A DNA stretch of 9,628 bases from Comamonadaceae bacterium (lineage in GTDB: Bacteria > Pseudomonadota > Gammaproteobacteria > Burkholderiales > Burkholderiaceae_C). Shown one piece after another: positions 1-5,741 of the stretch; the first letter of the stretch is position 1; each line of letters begins with the position of its first letter. The translations under genes and the position numbers were made by a program. The stretch is from positions 1-9,628 of the forward strand of contig CANKNK010000043.1 of assembly GCA_947483455.1 (NCBI GenBank). Direction: 5' to 3'. Under the pieces are notes generated by a model. That model saw only the letters and a list, made by a program, of their open reading frames with translations, did no database searches and was not told where the DNA came from.

Positions 1-563
1 AAGCCGGTTGCCAAAGGCAAGTCATAGGCAGGCACCGCGCTTTTGACCTGGTGTATGACAAAGTTCGCCACATGGCGCTTGTGCCAGGGCATCATGTCGG
101 CCAGGCCGCTGACCACCACATGCTGCACCGGTGTCTTGCCGAGGATTTTGGCCAGGGTGTGGGCAAACAAATCGACCACGATGATGGCCAGGGCGCCTGA
201 ATCCCGCAGCTGGTGCTCCAACTCGCGCCCGGTGTACATGGGGTTGACGTTGACCACCACATAGCCCGCGCGCAGTAGGCCAAACAGACAAACCGGGTAC
301 TGCAGCACATTGGGCATCATCAGCGCCACCCGGCTGCCCGGCGCCAAATGCAGCACTGATTGGAAATAGGCCGCGACCTGCAAGGACAAGGTGTCCAGCT
401 CGGCAAAGCTGAGCTTGACGCCGGTCGCGCCGCTGATAAATGCGTCCCGGTCCGCGTACAGGTTGACCGCATCTTCCAGGTAATCGGCCAAAGTGCCCAA
501 GGCGTGCTCGTCTATCTGCGCCGGAACACCGGGCGGGTAGCTTGAGATCCAGGGGGCTTGCAT
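1..563 (-). CDS. fadD: Long-chain-fatty-acid--CoA ligase, N-terminal part (gene cut by window edge)
   Basis: This enzyme activates free long-chain fatty acids to acyl-CoA using ATP, at the inner face of the cytoplasmic membrane, as the entry step to beta-oxidation. About 187 codons are visible, and the rest, including the ATP-binding Ser/Thr-Gly motif of the adenylate-forming superfamily, lies beyond the left edge. The visible part follows the E. coli FadD N-terminus closely: an early YPPGVPAQID segment, then SRVALMMPNVLQYPVCLFGL, LLRAGYVVVNVNPMYTGREL, EHQLRDSGA and LFAHTLAKILGKTPVQHVVV. The ATG at 561-563 (read on the minus strand) gives the N-terminus expected for the family. No strong Shine-Dalgarno precedes it (the bases just upstream read GATCTCCC), so initiation may be weak or depend on context. 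A palindrome about 28 bases upstream could be its operator. The family call is secure. Whether the remainder of the gene is intact cannot be seen. Confidence 0.94.
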   Translation of the reverse strand, partial: MQAPWISSYPPGVPAQIDEHALGTLADYLEDAVNLYADRDAFISGATGVKLSFAELDTLSLQVAAYFQSVLHLAPGSRVALMMPNVLQYPVCLFGLLRAGYVVVNVNPMYTGRELEHQLRDSGALAIIVVDLFAHTLAKILGKTPVQHVVVSGLADMMPWHKRHVANFVIHQVKSAVPAYDLPLATG

Positions 564-590
564 GGGGAGATCGGTTAAAGATTCAGTGTA

Positions 591-610
591 ACTATACACA
601 AGTGTATTGT
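591..610. promoter_or_regulatory. 20-bp imperfect palindrome upstream of fadD, candidate repressor operator
   Basis: The sequence ACTATACAC-AA-GTGTATTGT has eight of ten symmetric pairs matching, with a perfect ATACAC/GTGTAT core at 594-607. It lies in the region upstream of fadD. Read on the minus strand it contains TATAGT, a possible -10 for fadD, although no good -35 is found at the right distance. On the plus strand a weak promoter TTCAGT (582-587), 17 bases, TATTGT (605-610) also overlaps it. Size and symmetry suit a TetR-type dimer, and fatty-acid genes in proteobacteria are commonly controlled by such repressors. The regulator itself is not in the window and its identity is not implied by the sequence. 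Confidence 0.4.
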
Positions 611-661
611 CTAGTCTGTGAAAAGGCCAAAGGCGTCCACGGCTTGTGGTCAAGGGTAGCC

Positions 662-859
662 ATGTGGCTCCTGAACAACAGGAATCTGCGGCAATGCGTC
701 AGTCGGCTACCGGGGCGTATTTGGCTGCTCGGGAGTGTTGAGCTTGGGTTTGTAGGGCTTTTGGCATTGTTCGGGCCTGAACAAGGTCAAAGGCTTGCGA
801 ATGCGGCAAGCGAAAAGGCAGCAGGAAAACCGATACCTAAACGTCCTTCTTATCGCTAA
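662..859 (+). CDS. Possible small single-span membrane protein, 65 aa, unrecognised
   Basis: I do not recognise this ORF. It starts at ATG 662, preceded by AAGGG five bases upstream, which is a reasonable Shine-Dalgarno. The product has a basic N-terminus (several Arg before residue 20), one hydrophobic stretch at about residues 20-38 (IWLLGSVELGFVGLLALF), then a polar Lys/Arg-rich tail ending KPIPKRPSYR. That is the layout of a small inner-membrane protein with a soluble tail. The reading frame is open upstream to a TTG at 542, but that part looks non-coding. Its TAA overlaps the antitoxin stop codon in a tail-to-tail arrangement. Near its end an inverted repeat (GCTTGC 793-798 / GCAAGC 806-811) could form a hairpin, and on the minus strand this might weakly terminate the toxin-antitoxin transcript, though it lacks a T run. 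The alternative is that the ORF is chance and the stretch is plain intergenic DNA. Confidence 0.3.
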   Translation: MWLLNNRNLRQCVSRLPGRIWLLGSVELGFVGLLALFGPEQGQRLANAASEKAAGKPIPKRPSYR

Positions 860-1131
860 CGCTCTAAATGCCCACTCACAAACTTATGCAGTAGGCTGGC
901 TGCAAAGGTCTGGTAGGGAATCCCCTCCTCTAGCGCGCGTGCCTGCAAATTTTTTAAATCCCGGCTGGAGATTCGAATATTCAGCCGTTGGTCCTTTTTA
1001 AAGGTTGCTTGGGCTGCCGCACGGTGCGCCTTTCCCTGCGCTGCCATATCGCTCACCGGTCGAAGTGCGCCAGCCTCCCAGGCCTGCAATATCTCTAATT
1101 CTTCTTCGTCGAATTTTATTTTTGACTTCAT
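856..1131 (-). CDS. CopG/ribbon-helix-helix-like antitoxin of a BrnT-type toxin-antitoxin pair
   Basis: The predicted antitoxin has 91 aa. It should bind and neutralise the upstream-encoded toxin and repress the shared promoter. The N-terminal half is acidic and partly charged (KFDEEELEILQAWEAG), which is typical of the toxin-wrapping segment. The C-terminal half carries a DNA-binding-like block, KKDQRLNIRISSRDLKNLQ (about residues 45-63), followed by RALEEGIPYQTFAASLLHKF (66-84). This is the wording seen in CopG-type antitoxins paired with BrnT-like toxins, with a beta-strand and two helices as in ribbon-helix-helix proteins. Its ATG overlaps the toxin stop as ATGA. A good Shine-Dalgarno (AGGAG, six bases before ATG) lies inside the toxin gene, so the antitoxin should be translated well even from a shared transcript. 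Family assignment is from recognition of these motifs, and the exact Pfam name was not checked. Confidence 0.85.
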   Translation of the reverse strand: MKSKIKFDEEELEILQAWEAGALRPVSDMAAQGKAHRAAAQATFKKDQRLNIRISSRDLKNLQARALEEGIPYQTFAASLLHKFVSGHLER

Positions 1132-1412
1132 TGCGGACTCCTGTATTGGCGCTTGGCCTTGCGGCTTGGGATAATGGTTTTAAGAAAGATTTCCGTCTCG
1201 GTTTCAACAAATGGCACGGCGTAAACGTAATCGTCCACCTGCACCATTGAAATCCGCTGCCCTGGATACTTGTCTTGGTTTGGGTGCTCAAGCACGGCCA
1301 GTTCATTTCCAGCACTGATTTCAAAGACTATGCGCTCAAAAGAAATACCGCGCTCTTGCACCAGCAAGTGTTTTTTTTCGGCATTCCAATTGTAGGTTTT
1401 AGACCCGGACAT
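1128..1412 (-). CDS. BrnT-like (DUF497-type) ribonuclease toxin
   Basis: The predicted toxin has 94 aa and belongs to the BrnT-like group, whose characterised members are small RelE-fold ribonucleases that inhibit translation. Visible family marks are the early aromatic start with a basic helix (YNWNAEKKHLLVQERGISFE, residues 7-26), a central HPNQDKYPGQR (43-53), VYAVPFVETETEIFLKT (63-79) and the closing IIPSRKAKRQY (80-90), where the basic residues are likely RNA-contacting or catalytic. The toxin comes first and the antitoxin second, overlapping by four bases, as in brnTA operons. The start at 1412 was chosen because the motif order begins immediately after it. It has no Shine-Dalgarno, and the predicted promoter is so close that the mRNA may be leaderless. 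Codons 12-14 contain a run of eight A. Base composition is richer in A+T than the flanking core genes (26 G+C in 1321-1380), which fits acquisition as a mobile module. Confidence 0.83.
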   Translation of the reverse strand: MSGSKTYNWNAEKKHLLVQERGISFERIVFEISAGNELAVLEHPNQDKYPGQRISMVQVDDYVYAVPFVETETEIFLKTIIPSRKAKRQYRSPQ

Positions 1413-1432
1413 GTGTGCATTTTAAGCACACA
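1412..1432. promoter_or_regulatory. Inverted repeat over the toxin promoter -10 and start codon, likely autoregulatory operator
   Basis: TGTGTGC (1412-1418) and GCACACA (1426-1432) are perfect seven-base arms separated by seven A/T bases that include the -10 box. A dimer bound here would block both RNA polymerase and the toxin start. Autorepression by the CopG-like antitoxin or the toxin-antitoxin complex is the normal arrangement for such pairs. That this is the actual site is inferred from position and symmetry only. Confidence 0.55.
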
Positions 1433-1448
1433 AAATTAGAACGGGCAA
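1419..1448 (-). promoter_or_regulatory. Promoter of the toxin-antitoxin operon
   Basis: On the minus strand, TTGCCC (1448-1443) and TAAAAT (1424-1419) are separated by 18 bases, a fair sigma-70 match. Transcription would start about six to eight bases after the -10, almost exactly at the toxin ATG (1412). This predicts a leaderless or near-leaderless toxin message. Confidence 0.55.
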
Positions 1449-1489
1449 GGCGGCAATTGGGAAATCGGTATCTGGCCCCGTTTTACGGG

Positions 1490-1735
1490 TTAAGGCACCA
1501 CGGTCACGCTGGGTAAATTTCCCTGAAGTTCGACTTTGTTTAAGTTTGTCAGTTCAAAGAGCACTGGATTGGCACCAGCAGAAAATTGCTTGCTTACGTT
1601 AAACGTGCAACTAGACGTATTGGCCGGCACCACTACGGTTGCAATGAAGCTTTGTCCACCCACGCTGAGCGAAGGTGTGGTGCATGGCGACGAAAAGGAA
1701 ACAGCGCTGTAGCCAACTCCGCCAGCGCGTAAAGC
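1490..1735 (-). pseudogene. Coding-like 3' remnant, 81 codons, no start, in frame behind mscS
   Basis: Reading the minus strand on from the mscS TAG gives 81 sense codons in the same frame before a TAA at 1492-1490. The product is rich in V, T, S and N, with alternating strand-like segments such as SFIATVVVPANTSSCTFNVS and ANPVLFELTNLNKVELQGNL, and ends PSVTVVP. Two Cys (in SSPCTTPS and SSCTF) could form a disulphide. This resembles the C-terminal end of a secreted beta-sandwich domain. There is no ATG, GTG or TTG near its beginning (the first GTG is about 25 codons in), so it is most simply the 3' stump of a lost gene. A less likely reading is that mscS once ran through into it, or is read through at UAG. 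A small hairpin (1477-1489, CCCGT/ACGGG) follows but has no T run. I do not recognise the family. The 1413-1489 stretch holds only the toxin promoter region and this hairpin. Confidence 0.4.
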
Positions 1736-3034
1736 CTACAAGGGCAGCGCCGTAGGACTAGGGCTAGGTGGCGCCCCGCGCACGGTGGCGGCGATGGCGA
1801 TGCCGTGTTCGCGCAGGGCGCGCAAAATGGCCACATTCACGTCTGAGCGCAAATTACCCTGGCCGTTTTCGATGTCGGCCACCCAATACACCACCGTGAG
1901 TTCAATACCGTCAGTGGTGAACTGCGACAGCTGCACACTGGCGGGCGGTTGGTGCAGCACGCGCGGCTGGGCTTGCGCCGCGGCTTGCAGCACTTGCATG
2001 GCCTGGTCGATATCGGTTTCGTACACCACCTGGATGCGCGCCGTCTGCACCACTTTGGTATCGGCCAGCGACAGGTTTTCCACCCGGCTAATAAGCAGCA
2101 TCTCGTTGGGCACAATCGCTTCGCGGCCGGTAATGGCGCGCACGACGGTGTAGCGGGCATTGATCTGGGTGATGATGCCTTCAAAGTCATCGACCCGCAC
2201 GTTATCGCCTATGCGCAGGCTGCGTTCGGTCAGGATCAAAAAGCCGCTGATGTAATTGGCGGCCAGCTTTTGCAATCCAAAGCCAATGCCCACCCCCAAA
2301 GCACCTCCCAGCACCGAGAGCGCCGTCAGGTCAATGCCTATCGCCGATAAGGCCAGGATCAAACCCAGGAACAACAGGGTGATACGCGTGGCATTGCTGA
2401 TGGCTTTGCGCACCGACAACTCGCCCCCCGTCGCTTCGCGCAAGAGGCGCGATTCAATCGCTGCCGAAATCCACAGTGTCACGATCAGTACCGCGCTCGC
2501 CGTCAGCAGGCCTTCAATAATGTTGCGCACCGACAGACGCGCAGCGCCCACTTTCCAGCCAATCTGATCCAACTCGTAGAGCACCAAGGGCAGCAGCCCG
2601 CTGACCCACAAGACCAGCGCCAGCCACACCAACCAGGAAATGGTTTGCTCAAAGGCCCGGACCCAGCGGGCTTGCGAAAACGCCAGTTGCAAGACCTTGA
2701 CGCCCGTGCGTATCACCACCAAGGCCAGCAGCACCGGCATGGCCACTTGCAATACCACCACATTGAGGTGCCGGTCCAACACTGCGCGGGCAGCAAACAC
2801 CAGGCAAAGCAGGATGGCCGGGAACAGCACGCCGTCAATGTCTTTGCGGCCAAACCAGACCGACCGCTGATCCCGACCTAATGCGGTAGCCAGTGCGCGC
2901 ACCAAACCCCAAGCGACTGCAGCACTCAAGCCCAGGGCCGCTAACTCGATGGCGACGGTGGGCTGGGTAAAGGCCTCCAGCCAGGCGCCTAGGTCTTCAA
3001 TCGGGGGCGGCGCGGCAAAACGGGTGACGCTCAT
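1736..3034 (-). CDS. MscS-family mechanosensitive ion channel
   Basis: This is a 432-aa inner-membrane channel of the small-conductance mechanosensitive family. Such channels open on membrane tension to release solutes during hypo-osmotic shock. Hydrophobic segments fall at about 27-47, 67-85, 93-115, 130-152, 175-195 and 215-235. They are followed by the pore helix with its Gly/Ala pattern, LGGALGVGIGFGLQKLAANY (242-261), and the beta-domain signature FLILTERSLRIGDNVRVDDF (265-284). Then come GIITQINARYTVVRAITGRE and IVPNEMLL, which correspond to the conserved 'R..DG...IPN' stretch after the pore of E. coli MscS. The protein is longer than E. coli MscS (286 aa), because of extra N-terminal membrane segments. 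The start at 3034 is supported by AGAGG six bases upstream. It ends in a Pro/Ser-rich tail. It lies 109 bases downstream of the deacetylase gene on the same strand and may be co-transcribed or have its own promoter in that gap. The physiological ligand or gating range cannot be read from sequence. Confidence 0.93.
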   Translation of the reverse strand: MSVTRFAAPPPIEDLGAWLEAFTQPTVAIELAALGLSAAVAWGLVRALATALGRDQRSVWFGRKDIDGVLFPAILLCLVFAARAVLDRHLNVVVLQVAMPVLLALVVIRTGVKVLQLAFSQARWVRAFEQTISWLVWLALVLWVSGLLPLVLYELDQIGWKVGAARLSVRNIIEGLLTASAVLIVTLWISAAIESRLLREATGGELSVRKAISNATRITLLFLGLILALSAIGIDLTALSVLGGALGVGIGFGLQKLAANYISGFLILTERSLRIGDNVRVDDFEGIITQINARYTVVRAITGREAIVPNEMLLISRVENLSLADTKVVQTARIQVVYETDIDQAMQVLQAAAQAQPRVLHQPPASVQLSQFTTDGIELTVVYWVADIENGQGNLRSDVNVAILRALREHGIAIAATVRGAPPSPSPTALPL

Positions 3035-3143
3035 GCGGAGCCTCTTTCAGCAAAAAAATGGAACCATACAACCAAAAACTCTTACGCCGGCCGGTACCAG
3101 AGAGCGACGGCATGGATTGCCTTGGCGCGCGGTCTTGACCCCA

Positions 3144-4097
3144 TCAAACATCCGCCAGCACCCGCACATGGGCTTCTACGCTGCGGCCCAGGGCGCGTAA
3201 GTTGTAGCCGCCTTCCAGGCTGGAGACGATACGACCCTTCGCATGGGTACGCGCCACGTCTTTGAGTTGCTGGGTGATCCAGGCGTAATCGGCTTCGACC
3301 AAGCCCATCTGGCCTAGGTCATCGTCGCGGTGGGCATCGAAGCCGGCGCTGATAAATACCATCTCCGGCGCAAATGCATGCATGCGCGGCAACCACTGCG
3401 ATTGCACCAATGCGCGCACCGCATCGCCCTTGGTGTAGGCGGGCACCGGCACGTTCAAGATATTGTCGGCATGCCCCTCGGCGCCGCTATAGGGGTAATG
3501 CGGATGTTGGAAGAAACCCACCATCAAGATACGTGGGTCATTGCTGACAATATCCTCGGTGCCATTGCCATGGTGCACATCAAAATCTACTATGGCCACG
3601 CGCTGCAAGTCATGGTGTTCCAAGGCATGGCGCGCCGCAATAGCGACATTGTTAAAAATACAAAAACCCATGGCGCGGTCGCGGCACGCATGGTGGCCGG
3701 GAGGGCGGACCGCACAAAACGCATTCTCCAGTTCACCCGCCAGCACCGCATCGGTCGCTGCAATGGCCGCGCCTGCGGCGTGCAAAGCCGCCTGCCAGGT
3801 ATGCGGGTTCATACTGGTATCGGGGTCGATGGCGGCGTAGGAACGCCCGGACTGCACATGCTCAAAAGCCAGGTTTTTATGCATGCGGTCTATGGTGTCG
3901 ATATAGCCGTGTCCATGCGCCAGCGCCAATTGCTCGGCATCCGCAGCCGGGGCCTCGTGCGACTCCAACACGGCCAACATACCGCTGATGAGCAGGCGAT
4001 CCTGTATCGCGTCCAGTCGCTCGGGGCATTCTGGGTGGCCCGCGCCCATCTCGTGCCGCCGGCAGCTGGGGTGGGTGAAATAGCCGGTTTTGTGCAT
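3144..4097 (-). CDS. Histone deacetylase-like (class II type) Zn-dependent amidohydrolase
   Basis: This 317-aa member of the arginase/deacetylase superfamily has the length of bacterial HDAC-like amidohydrolases. It begins with the typical [20 protein letters not shown] and ECPERL. The catalytic His pair sits in RPPGHHA (His135, His136). The Zn-binding Asp and His are in [10 protein letters not shown] (Asp173, His175), and the third Zn-binding Asp is in SAGFDAH (Asp254). The transition-state Tyr is in LEGGYN (Tyr298). All key residues are present, so the enzyme should be active and cytoplasmic (no signal peptide). Bacterial relatives remove acetyl groups from polyamines, small amides or proteins, and the substrate here is not predictable. 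The ATG at 4097 gives the family N-terminus and an in-frame stop lies six codons upstream, so no longer start exists, but no clear Shine-Dalgarno precedes it. It is divergent from mltB with a 91-base gap, and mscS follows it. Confidence 0.94.
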   Translation of the reverse strand: MHKTGYFTHPSCRRHEMGAGHPECPERLDAIQDRLLISGMLAVLESHEAPAADAEQLALAHGHGYIDTIDRMHKNLAFEHVQSGRSYAAIDPDTSMNPHTWQAALHAAGAAIAATDAVLAGELENAFCAVRPPGHHACRDRAMGFCIFNNVAIAARHALEHHDLQRVAIVDFDVHHGNGTEDIVSNDPRILMVGFFQHPHYPYSGAEGHADNILNVPVPAYTKGDAVRALVQSQWLPRMHAFAPEMVFISAGFDAHRDDDLGQMGLVEADYAWITQQLKDVARTHAKGRIVSSLEGGYNLRALGRSVEAHVRVLADV

Positions 4098-4188
4098 GGG
4101 GTGGTTGCTGCGCGCTAGAGCGGTGGATTCTAGTAGCGGGCCTGCGCGCCATGCAGCATCGCCCGATCAGACAGAATGCAGGCCGTTT
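4098..4188. promoter_or_regulatory. Divergent intergenic region between the deacetylase gene and mltB
   Basis: These 91 bases must hold the start signals of both outward-facing genes. An inverted repeat CTAGA (4115-4119) / TCTAG (4129-4133) with nine bases between could be a regulator site. A weak plus-strand -35-like TTGCTG (4105-4110) lies 17 bases before TTCTAG, a poor -10. No strong promoter was identified on either strand. Confidence 0.3.
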
Positions 4189-5394
4189 ATGCACTGTTTG
4201 GCCCGCCCTCTTTTTCTTAACCGCCATTGCCGCCAGGCCTTGTGCTTGCTGCTTGCAGCGCTGATATCGCTGGCTTATGGGCATAGCACCGCAGCACAGG
4301 CCGCACGACCGCCAGCCGCAACCCCAGCGCTGCGTGACTGCGGGCCCGCCCAGTCCACTAAAGGCCCAAACGCGGCCACCAACAAGAAAGAAAAAAAGGC
4401 CAAGAAGCGTAAATGTCAGGCTAGCAATAGCGCCGCCACGGCCAGCTATGCCAACAAGCCAGCGGTAAGAGAAGCGGCCGACAGCATCGCCCAAAGCAAC
4501 GACTTAAGCCGTAGTTGGGTGCGCAATACGCTGGCCCAGGCGCGCATGCTGCCCGAAGTGGCGCTTGCCGTCACCCCTGCACAAGGCCCGGCCGTGCGTA
4601 ATTGGCAGGTCTACCGCGACCGTATGGTGGACCCGGTGCGTGTCCAAGCGGGGGTGCAGTTTTGGTTGCACAATGCCCAAGCCCTAGAGCGCGCCGAGCG
4701 CGAAACCGGCGTTCCCGCCTCGGTGGTGGTCGGCATCCTGGGGGTAGAAACGATTTACGGCAAGCGTATGGGCAAATACCGCGTGCTGGACGCGCTGGCC
4801 ACGCTGGCGTTCGACTTCCCCGCCAGCCATCCGAAAGCACCGGCACGGGCCGCTTATTTTTTGCAAGAACTGGAAGCCTTCTTGGTTTGGTGTCAGGCCA
4901 CCGGACGCGACCCGCTGACGGTGCGAGGCAGCTACGCCGGTGCCATGGGCATGGCGCAATTCATGCCCTCGAGTTGGCAAAAATACGCGGTGGACTTTGA
5001 CGCCGATGGACGCATCGACTTGTTTGACAACAGCCAGGATGCCATAGGTTCAGTGGCCAATTACTTGGCCGCCTTCGGCTGGAAAGCCGCAATGCCCACG
5101 CATTACTCGGTGCAACTAGACACTACACGCCTGGACCTGCCCGCTTTATTGGAAAAAGATATTCTGCCCAGTATGCGCCCCACGCAGATGGCCGAACGCG
5201 GCGCCATACTTGCTCCACAAGCCATGCAACACGCAGGGCTGCTGGCGCTGATAGAACTGGTTAACGGCGAAGATGCCCCCGCCAGCTACGTCGCAGGTAC
5301 CGCCAATTTTTACGCACTCACGCGCTACAACTGGAGCAGCTTTTACGCGATGGCGGTGATTGAGTTAGGGCAGGCCGTTAAAGCAGCTAAGTGA
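4189..5394 (+). CDS. mltB: MltB-type lytic murein transglycosylase, periplasmic
   Basis: This enzyme cleaves the MurNAc-GlcNAc bond of peptidoglycan with formation of 1,6-anhydro ends, in wall turnover. From ATG 4189 the protein has 401 aa. A signal peptide with basic n-region and core ALCLLLAALISLAYG is followed by likely cleavage after STAAQA. There is no lipobox Cys, so unlike E. coli MltB it should be soluble in the periplasm. A low-complexity Lys-rich stretch (NKKEKKAKKRK, about 65-75) precedes the catalytic domain. The catalytic Glu is in GILGVETIYGKRMGKYR (Glu187). Further MltB marks are VLDALATLAFDFP, GSYAGAMGMAQFMPSSWQKY (247-266), VDFDADGRIDL and DAIGSVANYLAAFGW. The frame is open up to 4090, but that longer start would overlap the deacetylase start and bury the signal peptide, so 4189 is preferred; CAGG six bases upstream is a modest ribosome site. 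The small Trp-rich gene follows 23 bases downstream. Confidence 0.93.
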   Translation: MHCLARPLFLNRHCRQALCLLLAALISLAYGHSTAAQAARPPAATPALRDCGPAQSTKGPNAATNKKEKKAKKRKCQASNSAATASYANKPAVREAADSIAQSNDLSRSWVRNTLAQARMLPEVALAVTPAQGPAVRNWQVYRDRMVDPVRVQAGVQFWLHNAQALERAERETGVPASVVVGILGVETIYGKRMGKYRVLDALATLAFDFPASHPKAPARAAYFLQELEAFLVWCQATGRDPLTVRGSYAGAMGMAQFMPSSWQKYAVDFDADGRIDLFDNSQDAIGSVANYLAAFGWKAAMPTHYSVQLDTTRLDLPALLEKDILPSMRPTQMAERGAILAPQAMQHAGLLALIELVNGEDAPASYVAGTANFYALTRYNWSSFYAMAVIELGQAVKAAK

Positions 5395-5417
5395 AGCGCA
5401 CGCATTGTTGCTTTACT

Positions 5418-5640
5418 ATGATGAATCCCCCAAACCCAACAAAATACACTTAACAAAATGGGTGGCTGTGACGCCCATGGACAAACAAAAGCACTTTCTA
5501 GTCAACTGCGTATTCCAATTCAAACATTGCACCGGACCCAATGAGTATGTGGAAATCGAGGCTGCTTTTTCTCAAGCCACCCAGGCCTCGCGTGGCGTGC
5601 GCTGAAAACTGAAGATCTATGGCGGCGGGGTTGGGTTTGA
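5418..5640 (+). pseudogene. TIGR02450-type small Trp-rich protein, broken by two single-base frameshifts
   Basis: The family is a group of about 70-residue proteobacterial proteins of unknown function with conserved Trp residues. Here the pieces are all present but in different frames. ATG ATG AAT CCC at 5418-5429 gives MMNP. A second frame carries NKIHLTKWVAVTPMDKQKHF and then YVEIEAAFSQ, and stops at TGA 5603-5605. The original frame family end, LAWRALKTEDLWRRGW then V and stop, is read from 5587 to 5640. One extra C in the C5 run at 5425-5429 would join the first two pieces. One extra base near 5569-5586 (for example in the T5 run) would join the last two. The repaired product would be MMNPPKPNKIHLTKW... 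with four Trp, matching the family. Without repair, translation could start only at TTG 5405 and would lose the last two thirds of the Trp. Either the gene is decaying or the sequence has homopolymer errors. I found no slippery heptamer for programmed shifting. Confidence 0.75.
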
Positions 5641-5741
5641 CCGAGGTGAAAACCTAGGCAGAGGCGATGCGCCAGCCATGCGTCAAAAAGTTTGACACCT
5701 ATGTGATCGAAATCTACACCTGACGCGGCGTCCGTGCCAAA
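5641..5741. other. Convergent intergenic gap between the Trp-rich gene and phoD
   Basis: The gap holds a perfect inverted repeat, GTCAAA (5682-5687) / TTTGAC (5691-5696), with a three-base loop. It also holds a smaller AGGT-GAAA-ACCT hairpin at 5644-5655. Neither has a G+C-rich stem followed by T residues, so terminator function is doubtful, although a bidirectional stop would be expected here. An 18-codon frame (5667-5723, ending FDTYVIEIYT) reads like a protein tail but is too short to call a gene. Confidence 0.3.

Noticed and set aside
1477..1489. Hairpin CCCGT-TTT-ACGGG as a rho-independent terminator
   Set aside because: The stem is only five bases and there is no T run after it on either strand.
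1949..2350. Plus-strand open frames opposite mscS, and similar ones opposite the deacetylase, phoD and comEC genes
   Set aside because: They are antisense shadows typical of G+C-rich coding DNA, with no family motifs or ribosome sites, while the minus-strand genes are clear.
4090..4188. Longer start for mltB at ATG 4090
   Set aside because: It would overlap the divergent deacetylase start and place about 33 polar residues before the signal peptide; ATG 4189 gives a normal signal sequence.
5560..5590. Programmed -1 ribosomal frameshift in the Trp-rich gene
   Set aside because: No X XXY YYZ slippery heptamer is present in the right frame, and a second frameshift at the N-terminus would also be needed; mutation or sequencing error is simpler.
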